A model generated the notes under the pieces. The model did not search any database and had not been told where the DNA came from. It saw only the letters and a program-made list of their open reading frames with translations. A DNA stretch of 64,000 bases from Mauremys mutica (Eukaryota; Chordata; Testudines; Geoemydidae), in the NCBI RefSeq assembly GCF_020497125.1, contig NC_059080.1, positions 69,918,618 through 69,982,617 on the forward strand, written 5' to 3'. The position numbers and the translations under genes are program-made. Below are positions 46,998 through 57,094 of the stretch, piece after piece (within the stretch, counting starts at the first letter, position 1; each line of letters opens with the position of its first letter).

Positions 46998-48850
46998 TGG
47001 GGTAAATGAGAGGTACCACCACAAAAATCAGCGTAAACCCAGTATAAGAAAAAGGAGAAATAGAAACTAAACCCAGATAGGAGCAAGCATATTCCTGCAC
47101 ATTAAGAATAGGATGAACAGCTGTTTGGACTCGGAGTCAATATAACCACATTGTGGGCCTGCTTCCACATATGGTCATGGGGAGAAGTCATGACTTCTTG
47201 CTTCTTGCTAGCTGAGTTGCTGGGGGACAAGGAAAATCCTGATCCTAATCTCAGCAGAAACAGTGCCAAGAAACTTCTGGCTCCTGAATCAAGTTATGAA
47301 TCCCCGAATGTAGAGGTGGAAAAGCCCCGCAGAGGATCCCTAGCCAAAACCTCAGAAATCAAAGTTTGATTTGAACAGAGCTTAAATTAAGTACTGTATT
47401 AAAACATTCTTTGTAAACAGCTGACTGCATATTACACTGCTTCATCTGATATTAAGCAAATCCTGCAATCCTTATATAGGTCAGATTTCCACTGATCTCA
47501 CTAAGTTTTGCCTGAAAGTTGCTTTAATTTATGCAGACCGCCAATTTGCTCAATGAGCTATTCTGAATGCCAGGGATAGCCAAGACACGAACAGATCTCA
47601 GCCACACCTCCAACTACAGCAGCCAAGATGGAGTTATATAGGAATGGCAGCAGGGAATCTCCTGCTACGACCAAATCCACTGACTGCTGACCACTCTGTA
47701 CCACAAGAATGACACAGAAACCCTACATAGAGAAAGATTGTGGACAACATATTTAGTAGAAATTAGAGCAGGTTTGATTTTTTTTTTAATTTCAGAATTC
47801 AAAAGATAATAAAAGACTAGAATAGTACAGGGGTGAAATCTGGAGGTTTTCAGACAACTTGTCAAAGAGCTAGTAAAAAAATTAAATTCAAAATGTTGAT
47901 GACATTTTGAATCTTGAAATTTAAATATTTTGTTAATTCCCACCTCTCTTTTTCTCAATCAACTGTGCTTGTGCTTTATTTGTTTTGTGAGGAGAGTCAA
48001 TCGAGTACATTTCATGAGAATTGCATATTTTTCACACTAGTGGGGTCTCATAGGGACAGAGCAAAGTTAATCTGTGATTCCTCTGTTCATTTTTAATGAG
48101 AAATCCTGTAAAAATCTCATTCTGGGCTCCATAATCTCATGATGTCATTATAATTTATCAGATATGAATGTGGTTATTCCCGATGACCCAGGCAAGAATT
48201 TATTAAGCCTCACGGAGTCTAACTGAAAATCATTCAGAATATCATGCAACACTGTCTGAAATACGAGCAAGCATACTCAGTTCACCCACTTCCCACCGCT
48301 ACTGCCACCATCACATATATATACAGTCACATGAATAGAGGCCTTCATCTTTTCAGATCAGAGACCTGGGCCCAGATCCTCAAAGGTATTTAGACACCTA
48401 CCTCCCAAGAAGAGGATCAGGGCCTTAGGGTTTGATTTTCCACTGCTGCACCCACTGGGAGCTATTTACATCCGTGCAAAGTGAGTGGGTGTCAAACACT
48501 ACCATTTTGACTGGGCGGGACTTTTAATCTACTGTGCACAGGTGTGGGTGACTTTGTAAAGTGTGGAGCAGTGGGGACCATCGCCAATGTTTAATCTACT
48601 CAAAGCTTTAAATCCAAAGCAGAGACCGGGTTTAAAAGTATACAAGCTCATAATGCTACTGTCATAAAATCTCATTACAGCCTAGCTTGTGTTGCATATG
48701 AAAATTAAGAAAATTAACACCACACAAAGGGAGCGGAAAAGGAGGGAATTTAGCCCAGGGAACAAGTTCACTAGGTTCCTCTATTCCCAGGAAAACCATT
48801 CGCAATAAGTATGGTCGTAAATTAGAGCTACTTGGGGCAGATCTAAATTA
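46998..48850. other. Gene-free sequence
   Basis: A worn palindrome at 48367-48426 (GGGCCCAGATCCTCAAAGGT ... GAGGATCAGGGCC) belongs to the dispersed hairpin set. Otherwise nothing recognised. Confidence 0.5.
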
Positions 48851-48858
48851 TACAAATC

Positions 48859-49022
48859 CAGTGCTTAATCTGTAATGAAAGAGGTGCTGGGGCTCAAGCA
48901 ATTAGGTGCCAGGGCTCAAGGAACTTTTTTACTTTCATAAGTGGCCTGGCAAACCCAGAGGTCGCTATCAACTGCCAAGCCTACGGGTGCCAGGACTCAG
49001 CCCTGGCACAAATTAAGCACTG
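48859..49022. mobile_element. Non-autonomous hAT element, 164 bp
   Basis: Ends CAGTGCTTAATCTGT and, read inward from the right, CAGTGCTTAATTTGTGCC. Flanks TACAAATC (48851-48858) and CCCAAATC (49023-49030) match at 6 of 8. Internally GTGCTGGGGCTC and GAGTCCTGGCACC-like blocks are inverted copies. No coding content. Confidence 0.75.
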
Positions 49023-49030
49023 CCCAAATC

Positions 49031-49925
49031 TCATTTTATCCCCATCTTCCTATAGAGATTCTTTTCTCTTTTACAAAAAGTAAGTAATCTCATAAGATTT
49101 AATGCAACAATCACCTGCTGTGATGTTCAGTAATCATGCAGAGCCAAGGGGTCTAACAGAAGTGTGCTTCATTCGGAGTCTGGGCTCTAACTGAGCAGCG
49201 TTGCATAACATGAGCATCTGCATAACATAACAACCAGTTCAAAATGGCTCTTGTCAGATCCTCTCAAGGGTACCATTCCGCACACCTGTAATCATATGTA
49301 GATTCATATACTGCAATGTCTACATCAGTCACTCATTGACCTTAATAAAAAAATATTCTATAGGCAAAAACCCTTCACTTATACTACATTGGCCCAAAAT
49401 GTCATTCTATTCAACAAGTAAACCATATGTAAGCTACACTAAACCAATCCTCCTCCTTCTAACTTTCTCCCACTGAAGTCAATGGGAATTCTGTCATTGA
49501 CCAGAATGGGCACTATATGTATAATTTTAGGCAATGTGAGCTAAGAAACATTTGTATAAGTTAGAAATGACCTTTCATAACTCACAAGGTACAGACACAG
49601 CAAAGCAAGGCCACAGCTGGGCTATGAGCAGTCATCTCTAGCAAAGCAAAAGGTCTCACATTTCCTTGCCTATTAGCATTAACATTTGGTTGCTAGCATG
49701 TAAATATGTTTTGCACAATTTCAATCAGATTCTGAGGTCCTTATTCAGATGTTACTTAAGCTTTCCTTAGGAAAAACACCCTCTGATTTTACTGTGGGTT
49801 TGCTTGAGTAAGGACAGAGTAAAAAGTGAGTAAGGATTTCAGGATTTAGCTCATCCTTGGTATTTTTGTGTAATTTTTTATTTCTTTTACTTTTAAAAAA
49901 TTGATTAAACTGCCTAATAAGTAAG
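49031..49925. other. Gene-free sequence
   Basis: Contains a half-palindrome CCCACTGAAGTCAATGGGAA at 49469. Nothing else was recognised. Confidence 0.45.
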
Positions 49926-50268
49926 CAATGTTCCTCTAATTTTTTCCATCTATGTGCGGAATACATTGTTATGTGCACCGAGGTATGTGCGGATCTGCCT
50001 CACTCATAGAAACAAAAAACCTAGATATAATATCTACTTTTTAAAAGTTACCATAGGGATAATTAGGACAGGTTAGGCATTTTAGAACTCACTACTCAAA
50101 GAATTAAATTTAAGAGAAATAAAAATTATGAAATGCATAGGCCAGTCAAAACACTAAAATAACACACTTCGAAAGAATAAAATTACAGAGAATATGTGCG
50201 CATTGCAGGCAGTACCAAAAGAAACAAAGAACAATAATACAAGTATGTGTTGGGAGGTGAGTGTAAAA

Positions 50269-50293
50269 GAGTGTGTGTGTGTGTGTGTGTGTG
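50269..50293. repeat. (GT)n microsatellite
   Basis: About 12 GT units, followed by GACACAGAGACTCTCTGTGAGT; it lies just outside the Harbinger left end. Confidence 0.9.
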
Positions 50294-50382
50294 ACACAGA
50301 GACTCTCTGTGAGTGAGTGAGACAGACAGAGAGTCTTGGCTGCTGGGGAAGTTTCTGAGAGACACCGTGCGCTCTCTCTTTA

Positions 50383-50416
50383 AGGGCTTGGCTACACTTA
50401 CAAGTTGCAGCGCTGG
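50383..50416 (+). repeat. Left terminal inverted repeat of Harbinger
   Basis: GGGCTTGGCTACACTTACAA followed by GTTGCAGCGCTGG, the mirror of the right end. Subterminal AGCGCT palindromes follow at 50409, 50429, 50471, 50493, 50536 and 50580. They are likely binding sites for the element proteins; that is inference from position and repetition. Confidence 0.9.
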
Positions 50417-50523
50417 TGGAGGCTTTCCAGCGCTGCAATTACACCCCGTCCACACTTGCAGGGCACAACCAGCGCTGCAACTCCCTGGTTGCAGCGCTGG
50501 CTGAAAACCCATCCCGGCAGGGG

Positions 50524-50529
50524 TATAAG
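50524..50529 (+). promoter_or_regulatory. Candidate TATA box of the Myb-like gene
   Basis: TATAAG lies between the subterminal AGCGCT sites and about 250 bp before the ATG at 50774. A splice-acceptor-like TTTCCAG at 50762-50767, just before GTGACCATGC, suggests a 5' UTR intron might exist. Position fits; nothing else proves promoter use. Confidence 0.3.
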
Positions 50530-50773
50530 GAGTGCAGCGCTGGTGATCCAGCACTGCTCAGCAGGTGTGGACACTCACCAGCGCTTTAAGTGTCCTCCAG
50601 GGAATAAGGAGTTATCCCAGAATTCCTGTTCAGCCACTCTGCTCATCAGTTTGCACTCTACTGCTCTTGCCTCAGGTGACCAGCCCTTTAAATGCCCCGG
50701 GAATTTTAAAAATCTCCTTCCTGTTTGCTGCAGCCAGGTGTGGAGTGCAATCAGTTAATCTTTCCAGGTGACC

Positions 50774-52546
50774 ATGCCTCCACGTGGCAAACGAGCCCCA
50801 GCATGGAGCAATGGCGAGCTGATGGACCTCATCAGTGTTTGGGGGGAGGAATCAGTGCAGGCACAGCTGCGCTCCGGCCGTAGGAATTATGATATCTTTG
50901 AGCAGATATCAAGGTCCATGCTGGATAGGGGCCATGATCGGGACGCACTACAATGCAGGGTGAAAGTTAAAGAGCTGCGGAGTGCCTATTACAAAGCCCG
51001 CGAGGGGAATCGCCGATCCGGAGCTGCCCCCACGACCTGCCGTTTTTACAGGGAGATGGACGAGATACTTGGGGGTGACCCCACTGCCAATCCCAGGATA
51101 ACGATGGACACTTCTGAGCAGGCTGGGGGACAGGAGGAGGAGGCGGAGGCGGCGGCGGCGGGGGGGGGGAGGAAACCACGAGTGAAGCTACTGGTATGGG
51201 GGAAGACACCCCAGAGTGGGCATGCAGCCAGGAGCTCTTCTCAAGCCAGGAGGAAAGTACCCAATCGCAGCAGCCAGCAGTTGCAGAAGGACAAGCAGAG
51301 GAGCGGGTTAACGGTAAGCGGCTTTTATTTTCTGGGTGGAAATGTTTCTGGAGAGGAAGGGGGGTTATGGCTGCATGCATGCCAGCCTCTAGATGTGGAA
51401 TAGCCCATTGATGTGGTCTATCACGTCGCGGTAATCTGCTTCAGTTATCTCAGCAAAAGTTTCAGCCAGAGCGTGGGCAATATGCCTGCGCAGGTTTATA
51501 GGGAGAGCCACTGTGTTTCTTGTCCCAGTCACGCTGACGCGTCCGTGCCACTGTTCCGCGAGTGGGGGGGGGGGATCATTTCTGAACACAGGCAAGCCGC
51601 GTAGGGTCCCGGGCGGAATCCACATTGCTGTAAAAGAGCCTCCCGCTGTCCCCTAGTGACTTGCAGCAGGGAGACATCTTCCAGGATTAACTCCTGTGAA
51701 AAATGTTGGGAGACTCTTTAGTGAAGAGATAGGGAGATAGTGAAGATCACCCCTGCAGCTGCATCTTCACTCAACCCCTCTATCACTCCAGATTACCCGA
51801 AGCAACCAGCTCCCCTCTATCAATCAAGCCCCACTTCTCCCTCTATAAGCACCCCTAACTCACCATTTCGTGGCTTCTGTCGTGTTATGCGTGTGGTAAA
51901 AGAATGCAAAAGTGCGAACTCCCTCAGTGTAACAATTCATGTCTGGAGATAGTGGATACAATGCTGCCCCTGTTAAATGTTTCATTTCTGGGTTTCTACA
52001 GTGACCTTGACTCCTGGAGTGAGCAGATGTTCCACAGCACAGAGGCTACAAAATTTGAGAAAAAATCCCCGAAAGAGCAAAGAGGACATGCTGAAGACTG
52101 TTCTTCATCACTCTGCTGCAGAGAGAAAGGAATTGAAGGAGTGGCGAGAGAAGGAAAGCATGATCCGCCAGAGACATTGGCGTAGAAATGCTGTGGCAAA
52201 GAGGAAAAGCACAAACCAGCTGCTAGACATCCTGTCGAGCCAAGCGGACTCTCTCAAGGCTATCGTAGCCATGCAGGCAGAGCAGTCCCGTGCTGCCCCA
52301 CAGCCCCCCCCCCCGTCCCAAAGCTTTTTGCCTTGTGCCCCAATGTCAGCTCAAACCGCCTTTCCCCAGCATTCAGGTTCTTACCACCACCAGCTGCCTC
52401 CAACACCTGTACGTTCACCAACCAGCCCTGATACCTACCACCACCCTTACCCTCTGCACTCAACCCCCATCACCATGCAGTATATGCACCCTGAAGTGCA
52501 GGATTCGTTAAACAGCACTCCAGACAGGACATATGCAAACTTGTGA
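50774..52546 (+). pseudogene. Harbinger Myb/SANT-like DNA-binding protein, two exons, frameshifted
   Basis: Exon 1 is 50774-51313 and exon 2 is 52002-52546, joined by a 688-bp intron with donor ACG|GTAAGC and acceptor TTTCTACAG|TG; the phase (one base, two bases) fits. ATG 50774 sits in GTGACCATGC. Residues about 8-95 form a Myb/SANT (trihelix-type) domain: W-x-GELMDLISVWG, RNYDIFEQISRSML, CRVKVKELRSAYYKARE and CRFYREMDEILGG. An acidic stretch, then an exon-2 part with HHSAAERKELKEWREKESM and a Gln/Pro/His-rich tail follow. This protein would bind subterminal sites and bring in the transposase. A G10 run (51160-51169) shifts the frame from 2 to 1 before the SEATGMGEDTPEWACSQEL part, so this copy is broken or needs slippage. 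Confidence 0.85.
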
Positions 52547-52632
52547 CTGTACAGTTCACCAACCCATACCCCTTCCCTCTTGTGTTCATGAAATGTTGTG
52601 TGTCTGTCTGTCAAGGAAGTTTTTTTCTTTTC

Positions 52633-52638
52633 AATAAA
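52633..52638 (+). terminator. Polyadenylation signal of the Myb-like gene
   Basis: AATAAA, 87 bp after the stop at 52544-52546, in a T-rich context. The opposite gene has its own signal 25 bp further on. Confidence 0.7.
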
Positions 52639-52663
52639 ACAATTCTTGGCTTTGAAAACAGTC

Positions 52664-52669
52664 TTTATT
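52664..52669 (-). terminator. Polyadenylation signal of the transposase gene
   Basis: TTTATT on the + strand reads AATAAA on the minus strand, about 120 bp after the transposase stop at 52788-52790. The two genes therefore converge with signals only 25 bp apart. Confidence 0.65.
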
Positions 52670-52787
52670 ATAGCAGATAGTGAAAGATACCTTAGCCCAG
52701 TAAAGAAAGAGGCACTGCAAATCATTTTAGGGATAATAGAATAACAGTATAAACAGTGCAATTCACTCCCATGCAAGGCAGCAAACA

Positions 52788-54027
52788 TTACTGTTGGCTT
52801 TCAGCCTCAAATTCTTCCCTCAAGGCATCCCTAATCCTTGAAGCCCTGTGCTGGGCCTCTCTATTAGCCCTGCTCTCTGGCTGTGCATATTCAGCCTCCA
52901 GGACTTGAACCTCGGTGGTCCATGCCTCACTGAATGTTTCCTTCCCTTCACAAATATTATGGAGGGTACAGCAAGCGGATATAACCGCGGGGATGCTGCT
53001 TTCCCCCAAGTCTAGCTTCCCATACAAGCAACGCCAGCGTGCCTTTAAACGGCCAAAAGCACACTCCACAGTCATTCGGCACCGGCTCAGCCTGTAGTTG
53101 AACCGGTCCTTGCTCCTGTCAAGCTTCCCTGTATAGGGTTTCATGAGCCAAGGCAGTAACGGGTAAGCGGGGTCTCCAAGGATCACAATGGGCATTTCGA
53201 CGTCCCCTACTGTGATCTTCCTGTCTGGGAAAAAAGTCCCTGCCTGCATCTTCCTGAACAGGCCACTGTTCCGAAAGATGCGTGCATCATGCACCTTTCC
53301 AGGGCAGCCTGTGTAAATGTCAATGAAACGCCCGCGGTGATCCACAAGCGCCTGGAGAACCATAGAGAAATACCCCTTACGATTAACGTACTCTGATGCC
53401 AGGTGGGGGGGGGGGCAGAATAGGAATATGCGTCCCATCTATTGCCCCTCCACAGTTAGGGAAACCCATTTGTGCAAAGCCATCCACAATGTCCTGCACG
53501 CTCCCCAGAGTCACGGTCTTTCTTAGCAGGATGCGATTAATTGCCTTGCAAACTTGCATCAAAACGATTCCAACGGTCGACTTTCCCACTCCAAACTGGT
53601 TCCCGACCGACCGGTAGCTGTCTGGATTTGCCAGCTTCCAGATTGCAATAGCCACCCGCTTTTCCACCGTTAGGGCAGCTCTCAATCTTGTGTCCTTGCG
53701 CCGCAGGGTGGGGGCGAGCTCAGCACACAGTCCCATGAAAGTGGCTTTTCTCATACGAAAGTTCTGCAGCCACTGCTCGTCATCCCAGACTTCCATGACG
53801 ATGTGATCCCACCACTCAGTGCTTGTTTCCCGAGCCCAAAAGCGGCGTTCAACGGTGCTGAGCATTTCCGTGAATGCCACAAGCACTTTAGTGTCACACG
53901 CGGCAGGAGAATCGATATCATCGTCAGACTCCTCACTGTCACTTTGGAGCTGAAGGAATAGCTCGACTGCCAAACGTGTTGTGCTGGCGACACTCATCAG
54001 CACAGTCCTCAGCAGCTCGGGCTCCAT
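52788..54027 (-). pseudogene. Harbinger DDE transposase (HARBI1-like), one frameshift
   Basis: Minus-strand gene starting at ATG 54027 (GGAAATGG context, protein MEPELLRTVL); total about 413 codons, near the usual PIF/Harbinger length. The N-terminal part has TFMGLCAELAPTLRR and a helix-turn-helix-like SYRSVGNQFGVGKSTVGIV. DDE core: [10 protein letters not shown] (first Asp), [18 protein letters not shown] (second Asp), [18 protein letters not shown] (Glu), then CCTLHNICE. This is the DDE_Tnp_4/HARBI1 pattern; it cuts at the ends and inserts at TWA sites. An 11-base G run on the + strand (53405-53415) breaks the frame between the first and second Asp. All catalytic residues survive. Confidence 0.92.
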
Positions 54028-54355
54028 TTCCCACAGAAATCGCGATTCACACACAGAGCAGAAAGACACTCACAATGGCGCCAAACGTTGCCAGAAAGAC
54101 AGAATGCTGGGATGTGAAGCGATGCACCACGGGGCGTTGGAACAGGAAGCGGAATGACCCACACACTTCCTTCCCCTTCCCACAATACTCAGCGCCAAAA
54201 CGGCGCCAAAACGGGACGAGGTGCTCTGTGGGATAGCTGCCCACAATGCACCTCTCAATACAGCGCTGGAAAGTGCTGCAAGTGTGGCCACACTGCAGCG
54301 CTGGTAGCTGTCAGTGTGGCCACACTCCAGCGCTGGCCCTACACAGCTGCATGAC

Positions 54356-54402
54356 CAGCGCTGTAACTCCCAGCGCTGCAACTTGTAAGTGTAGCCAAGC
54401 CC
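54356..54402 (-). repeat. Right terminal inverted repeat of Harbinger
   Basis: Read inward: GGGCTTGGCTACACTTACAA, then GTTGCAGCGCTGGG, mirror of the left end. AGCGCT occurs at 54262, 54297, 54329, 54357 and 54372. Confidence 0.9.
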
Positions 54403-54490
54403 TTAGGCACTCACTGAAAGTTCTCCTGCTTTGTCCTGAACCTTGTCTCCTCGCCCCCGGTCTGCAGAGATGGGGTACATGGACACGGGG

Positions 54491-54527
54491 GGAGAGAGAG
54501 AGACAGAGACAGAGACAGAGACAGAGT
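54491..54527. repeat. (GAGACA)n short tandem repeat
   Basis: Four to five AGAGAC units after a GA run; part of the duplicated host segment that flanks the Harbinger insertion. Confidence 0.8.
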
Positions 54528-54904
54528 GAGCTGGTTGCTGGAGAAGTCTCAGTGACCGTGCGCTGTCTCTTTAAGAAAGGCACTCACTCACTCACTGCTT
54601 GGAGGCTGGAGTTGTTTAGACCTCAGACTGCAGCAACTCCGAGTCCTGAGCTAGGCTGTCCCCTCTCCCCTGCTCTGTGGAGATGGGGCACGGGGGAAGG
54701 GGAATACCCTGACATCAGCACCCCCTGCTCTTCAGCCAGCTGGAGGGTCCCAGGGGCAGCTGCAGGAGCAATGTGGCTGCAGAGTAGCAGGGGGTGGGGC
54801 ACTTGAACACATGCTGCTGGATGTGCGTGCTCTGCTAATCATCTGCATGGCACTTGAATCTCTCCTGGGCGGTCACCCAACCGCACAGCTTAGAGGGAAC
54901 ACAG

Positions 54905-56799
54905 GGCACAAGCTCTGTCCAAAGATCTGACAATGTAAGACACAAAAAGTGAGTATAACATATAATACAAGGAAAGGGAGGAAGATGAAAGTGATGAGAA
55001 CAGGTGTTTACATAACTTAGTGGTTTTGAAATAATGTAAACATATTTTAGAAATATAAATATAAATATACATAAATAACTCCAGAAACTTTGGAGTTAAG
55101 ATAAGTAGTTTAGTTTTAGCTATAAATTGAAGTTGCTGGTGAGATATCCAGGAAGTAATATTAGGTGTGGGACTGAGACAGGCCCACAGTGGGGAGGTAG
55201 ACTGGCAAATCATCAGTAGAAGGTTGGCAATTGGTGGGTAGGACATTAGGGGACTTAGCTGTTCTCAAGGGTTAGTGAGTAAAGTTACAGCTCTGTGGTG
55301 GCAAGAATTGGGTTTGAGTTGCCCCTTTCTTCACAGAGTTGCTGCTTTCCTTTGAGGAACAACCTATTTTCAGAAGAAGAAGAATATTATGCACTATTTG
55401 TACGACACCACAGGCACGCGTGAAGTTTTACAGGCACATAAGTAGTCCTGCCTGAGGAGCTCAAACTAACTTAGACAAAAACACAGAGTTATGACAACAC
55501 ACACTAGTGGCAGAGACAGGAGGAGGAAGGATTTCAGCAATAAATGATCATATAACTTTTTTTTGTTTTGTAGTTGCATTCTTGGTTCTCATTTTTCTTA
55601 TCCATTGTTATATATCTGTATAGAACATAAAGTCCAGCATCATATCAGAAGCAAGGACTGAACCGAAGCCTATTGAACTCAATGGAAAGACTTCCATGAC
55701 TACAGAGAGCATTGGATTAGACCCTAGGTAGGAGCTGTGTGTGAGATCTAGATGGCATAAATATCTCTCAGACACACACTTACACACTTCCGTATGTGCA
55801 CGCACGTGTGTCCAGTTAGCCCCCTTGTATAGAGGAGCACAGCAACCATCTGGGGTACGACAACCTTGAGTCTTCAGCAGCTCTGCTACTGCTAAATGGC
55901 ATGGAAGGAAAGATGCATTACATGTGGACTGCTGCAGATATATCCTGCCTGGTTGTATGGACTGTGGGATGGGTATAGAGTTTGGCTCAGAACCTCAGAG
56001 TGCCAGGGGAAGCATGGTACTCAATGGGTTAAGAGCATGCTGCTTCAAACCAAAATCCAACCTGCCATAGCATCTGAATTAATAGCCTTTTCTAAGTTTA
56101 TAAAGTCCGCCCAATTTCCTTCAAGACTTGATAGTACTGGTAGGGAAGTTATAACTACAAGTAAAATGAGAAGCATAAAGAAAAGGAAAATAACACCTGT
56201 CATTGCAGCTGGTCGACATGCAGATCTTTAATGTGCTGCCTGCTGGGAAATGGACATAGTGTCATGTTACACTGAGTCCTCAGCGAACGATGGAGTTTGC
56301 AGAAAGGAATCTTGCAACCAGAAGATGTGAGGCTTGGGTCTCAGCCAAAAACAATGGAGAACAGCATTAAATGAAAAGTTCCATACGTACAAATGCATTA
56401 AATCACTGAGCAACACACAGTTTTGTGGTTTGAAAGAATTTTAAAAAGAAATTTAAGTCATAACTGCAGAGCTACCAGTTGTTTCTAATTGTGAAGAACA
56501 ATTCCTAACTACCTCCAAATGCTTCCCAAAATGACTCTGGCCCATATTCACTCATAACACACAACAAAGTATCTTCATTTAGGAACAACTGCCCGTGTCT
56601 AATAAGAGCCGATATGCATCCTTAAGCATCGCTTGGGAGTGAGAAGTCTGAAGCAGAATGTCTCCTTTTCTATGATAACGCTACACTAACGCTACTAAAG
56701 GTGGAATGTTTAGCTAATTTCCAATACAGCTCATGCTGATTTGCCAGTGAACTAACTGCATCTGCAACAGATGTGTAAGCCTCTGAGAAGCCTGCCCTC
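54905..56799. other. Gene-free sequence
   Basis: Contains an ATATAAATA-rich patch at about 55051-55075 and a half-palindrome CCTATTGAACTCAATGG at about 55668. ORFs up to 118 codons have no domain. Confidence 0.5.
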
Positions 56800-56802
56800 T
56801 CA

Positions 56803-57091
56803 GGCCTGGTCTACACTGGGGGGGGGGGGTCGATCTAAGGTACACAACTTCAGCTACGTGAATAGCGTAGCTGAAGTCGAAGTACCTTAGCTCGAATTAT
56901 TTACCCGTCCTCACAGCGCGGGATCGACGTCCGTGGCTCCCCCGTCGACTCCACTACCGCCACTCGCTCCGGTGGAGTTCCGGAGTCGACGGGAGCGCGT
57001 TCGATATATCGCGTCTCATCTAGACGCGATATATCAACCTCCGAGAAATCTATTGCTACCCGCCGATCCGGCGGGTAGTGAAGACGTACCC
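56803..57091. mobile_element. Harbinger-like MITE, 289 bp, hairpin-rich
   Basis: Ends GGCCTGGTCTACACTG and, read inward from the right, GGGTACGTCTTCACTAC; flanks TCA (56800-56802) and TTA (57092-57094) differ by one base. The interior is stacked hairpins: CTTCAGCTACG with CGTAGCTGAAG, GTCGACTCC with GGAGTCGAC, GATATATCGCGTCT with AGACGCGATATATC, and CCCGCCGATCCGGCGGG near the right end. It is the family of 20741-21034 in opposite orientation, and richer in CpG, which suggests a younger copy. Confidence 0.75.
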
Positions 57092-57094
57092 TTA

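Larger units (their letters stand above)
50383..54402. mobile_element. Autonomous-type PIF/Harbinger transposon, 4020 bp
   Basis: Terminal inverted repeats of about 33 bp: AGGGCTTGGCTACACTTACA then AGTTGCAGCGCTGG on the left, and the mirror CCCAGCGCTGCAACTTGTAA then GTGTAGCCAAGCCC on the right. Target duplication TTA at 50380-50382 and 54403-54405, in the TWA class of PIF/Harbinger. It has two genes as expected for the superfamily: a Myb/SANT protein (+) and a DDE transposase (-), convergent. AGCGCT occurs six times in the left 205 bp and five times in the right 145 bp. Both genes carry one frameshift, each in a G/C homopolymer. Confidence 0.95.
49926..54904. mobile_element. hAT-like remnant that received the Harbinger element
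   Basis: The left end CAATGTTCCTCTAATTTTT and the right end read inward, CTGTGTTCCCTCTAAG, are related terminal repeats, and CCGCACA occurs subterminally at both ends. The 8-bp flanks do not match, so the boundary is less sure. The interior carries a tandem duplication of about 0.2 kb (GA-rich tract, then GCTGG-GAAGT and CCGTGCGCT-TCTCTTTA), and the Harbinger (50383-54402) sits inside the first copy. Without it the remnant would be about 0.96 kb. Confidence 0.5.

Noticed and set aside
53396..54236. Plus-strand ORFs at 53396-53617 and 53976-54236
   Set aside because: They are antisense shadows of the Harbinger transposase.
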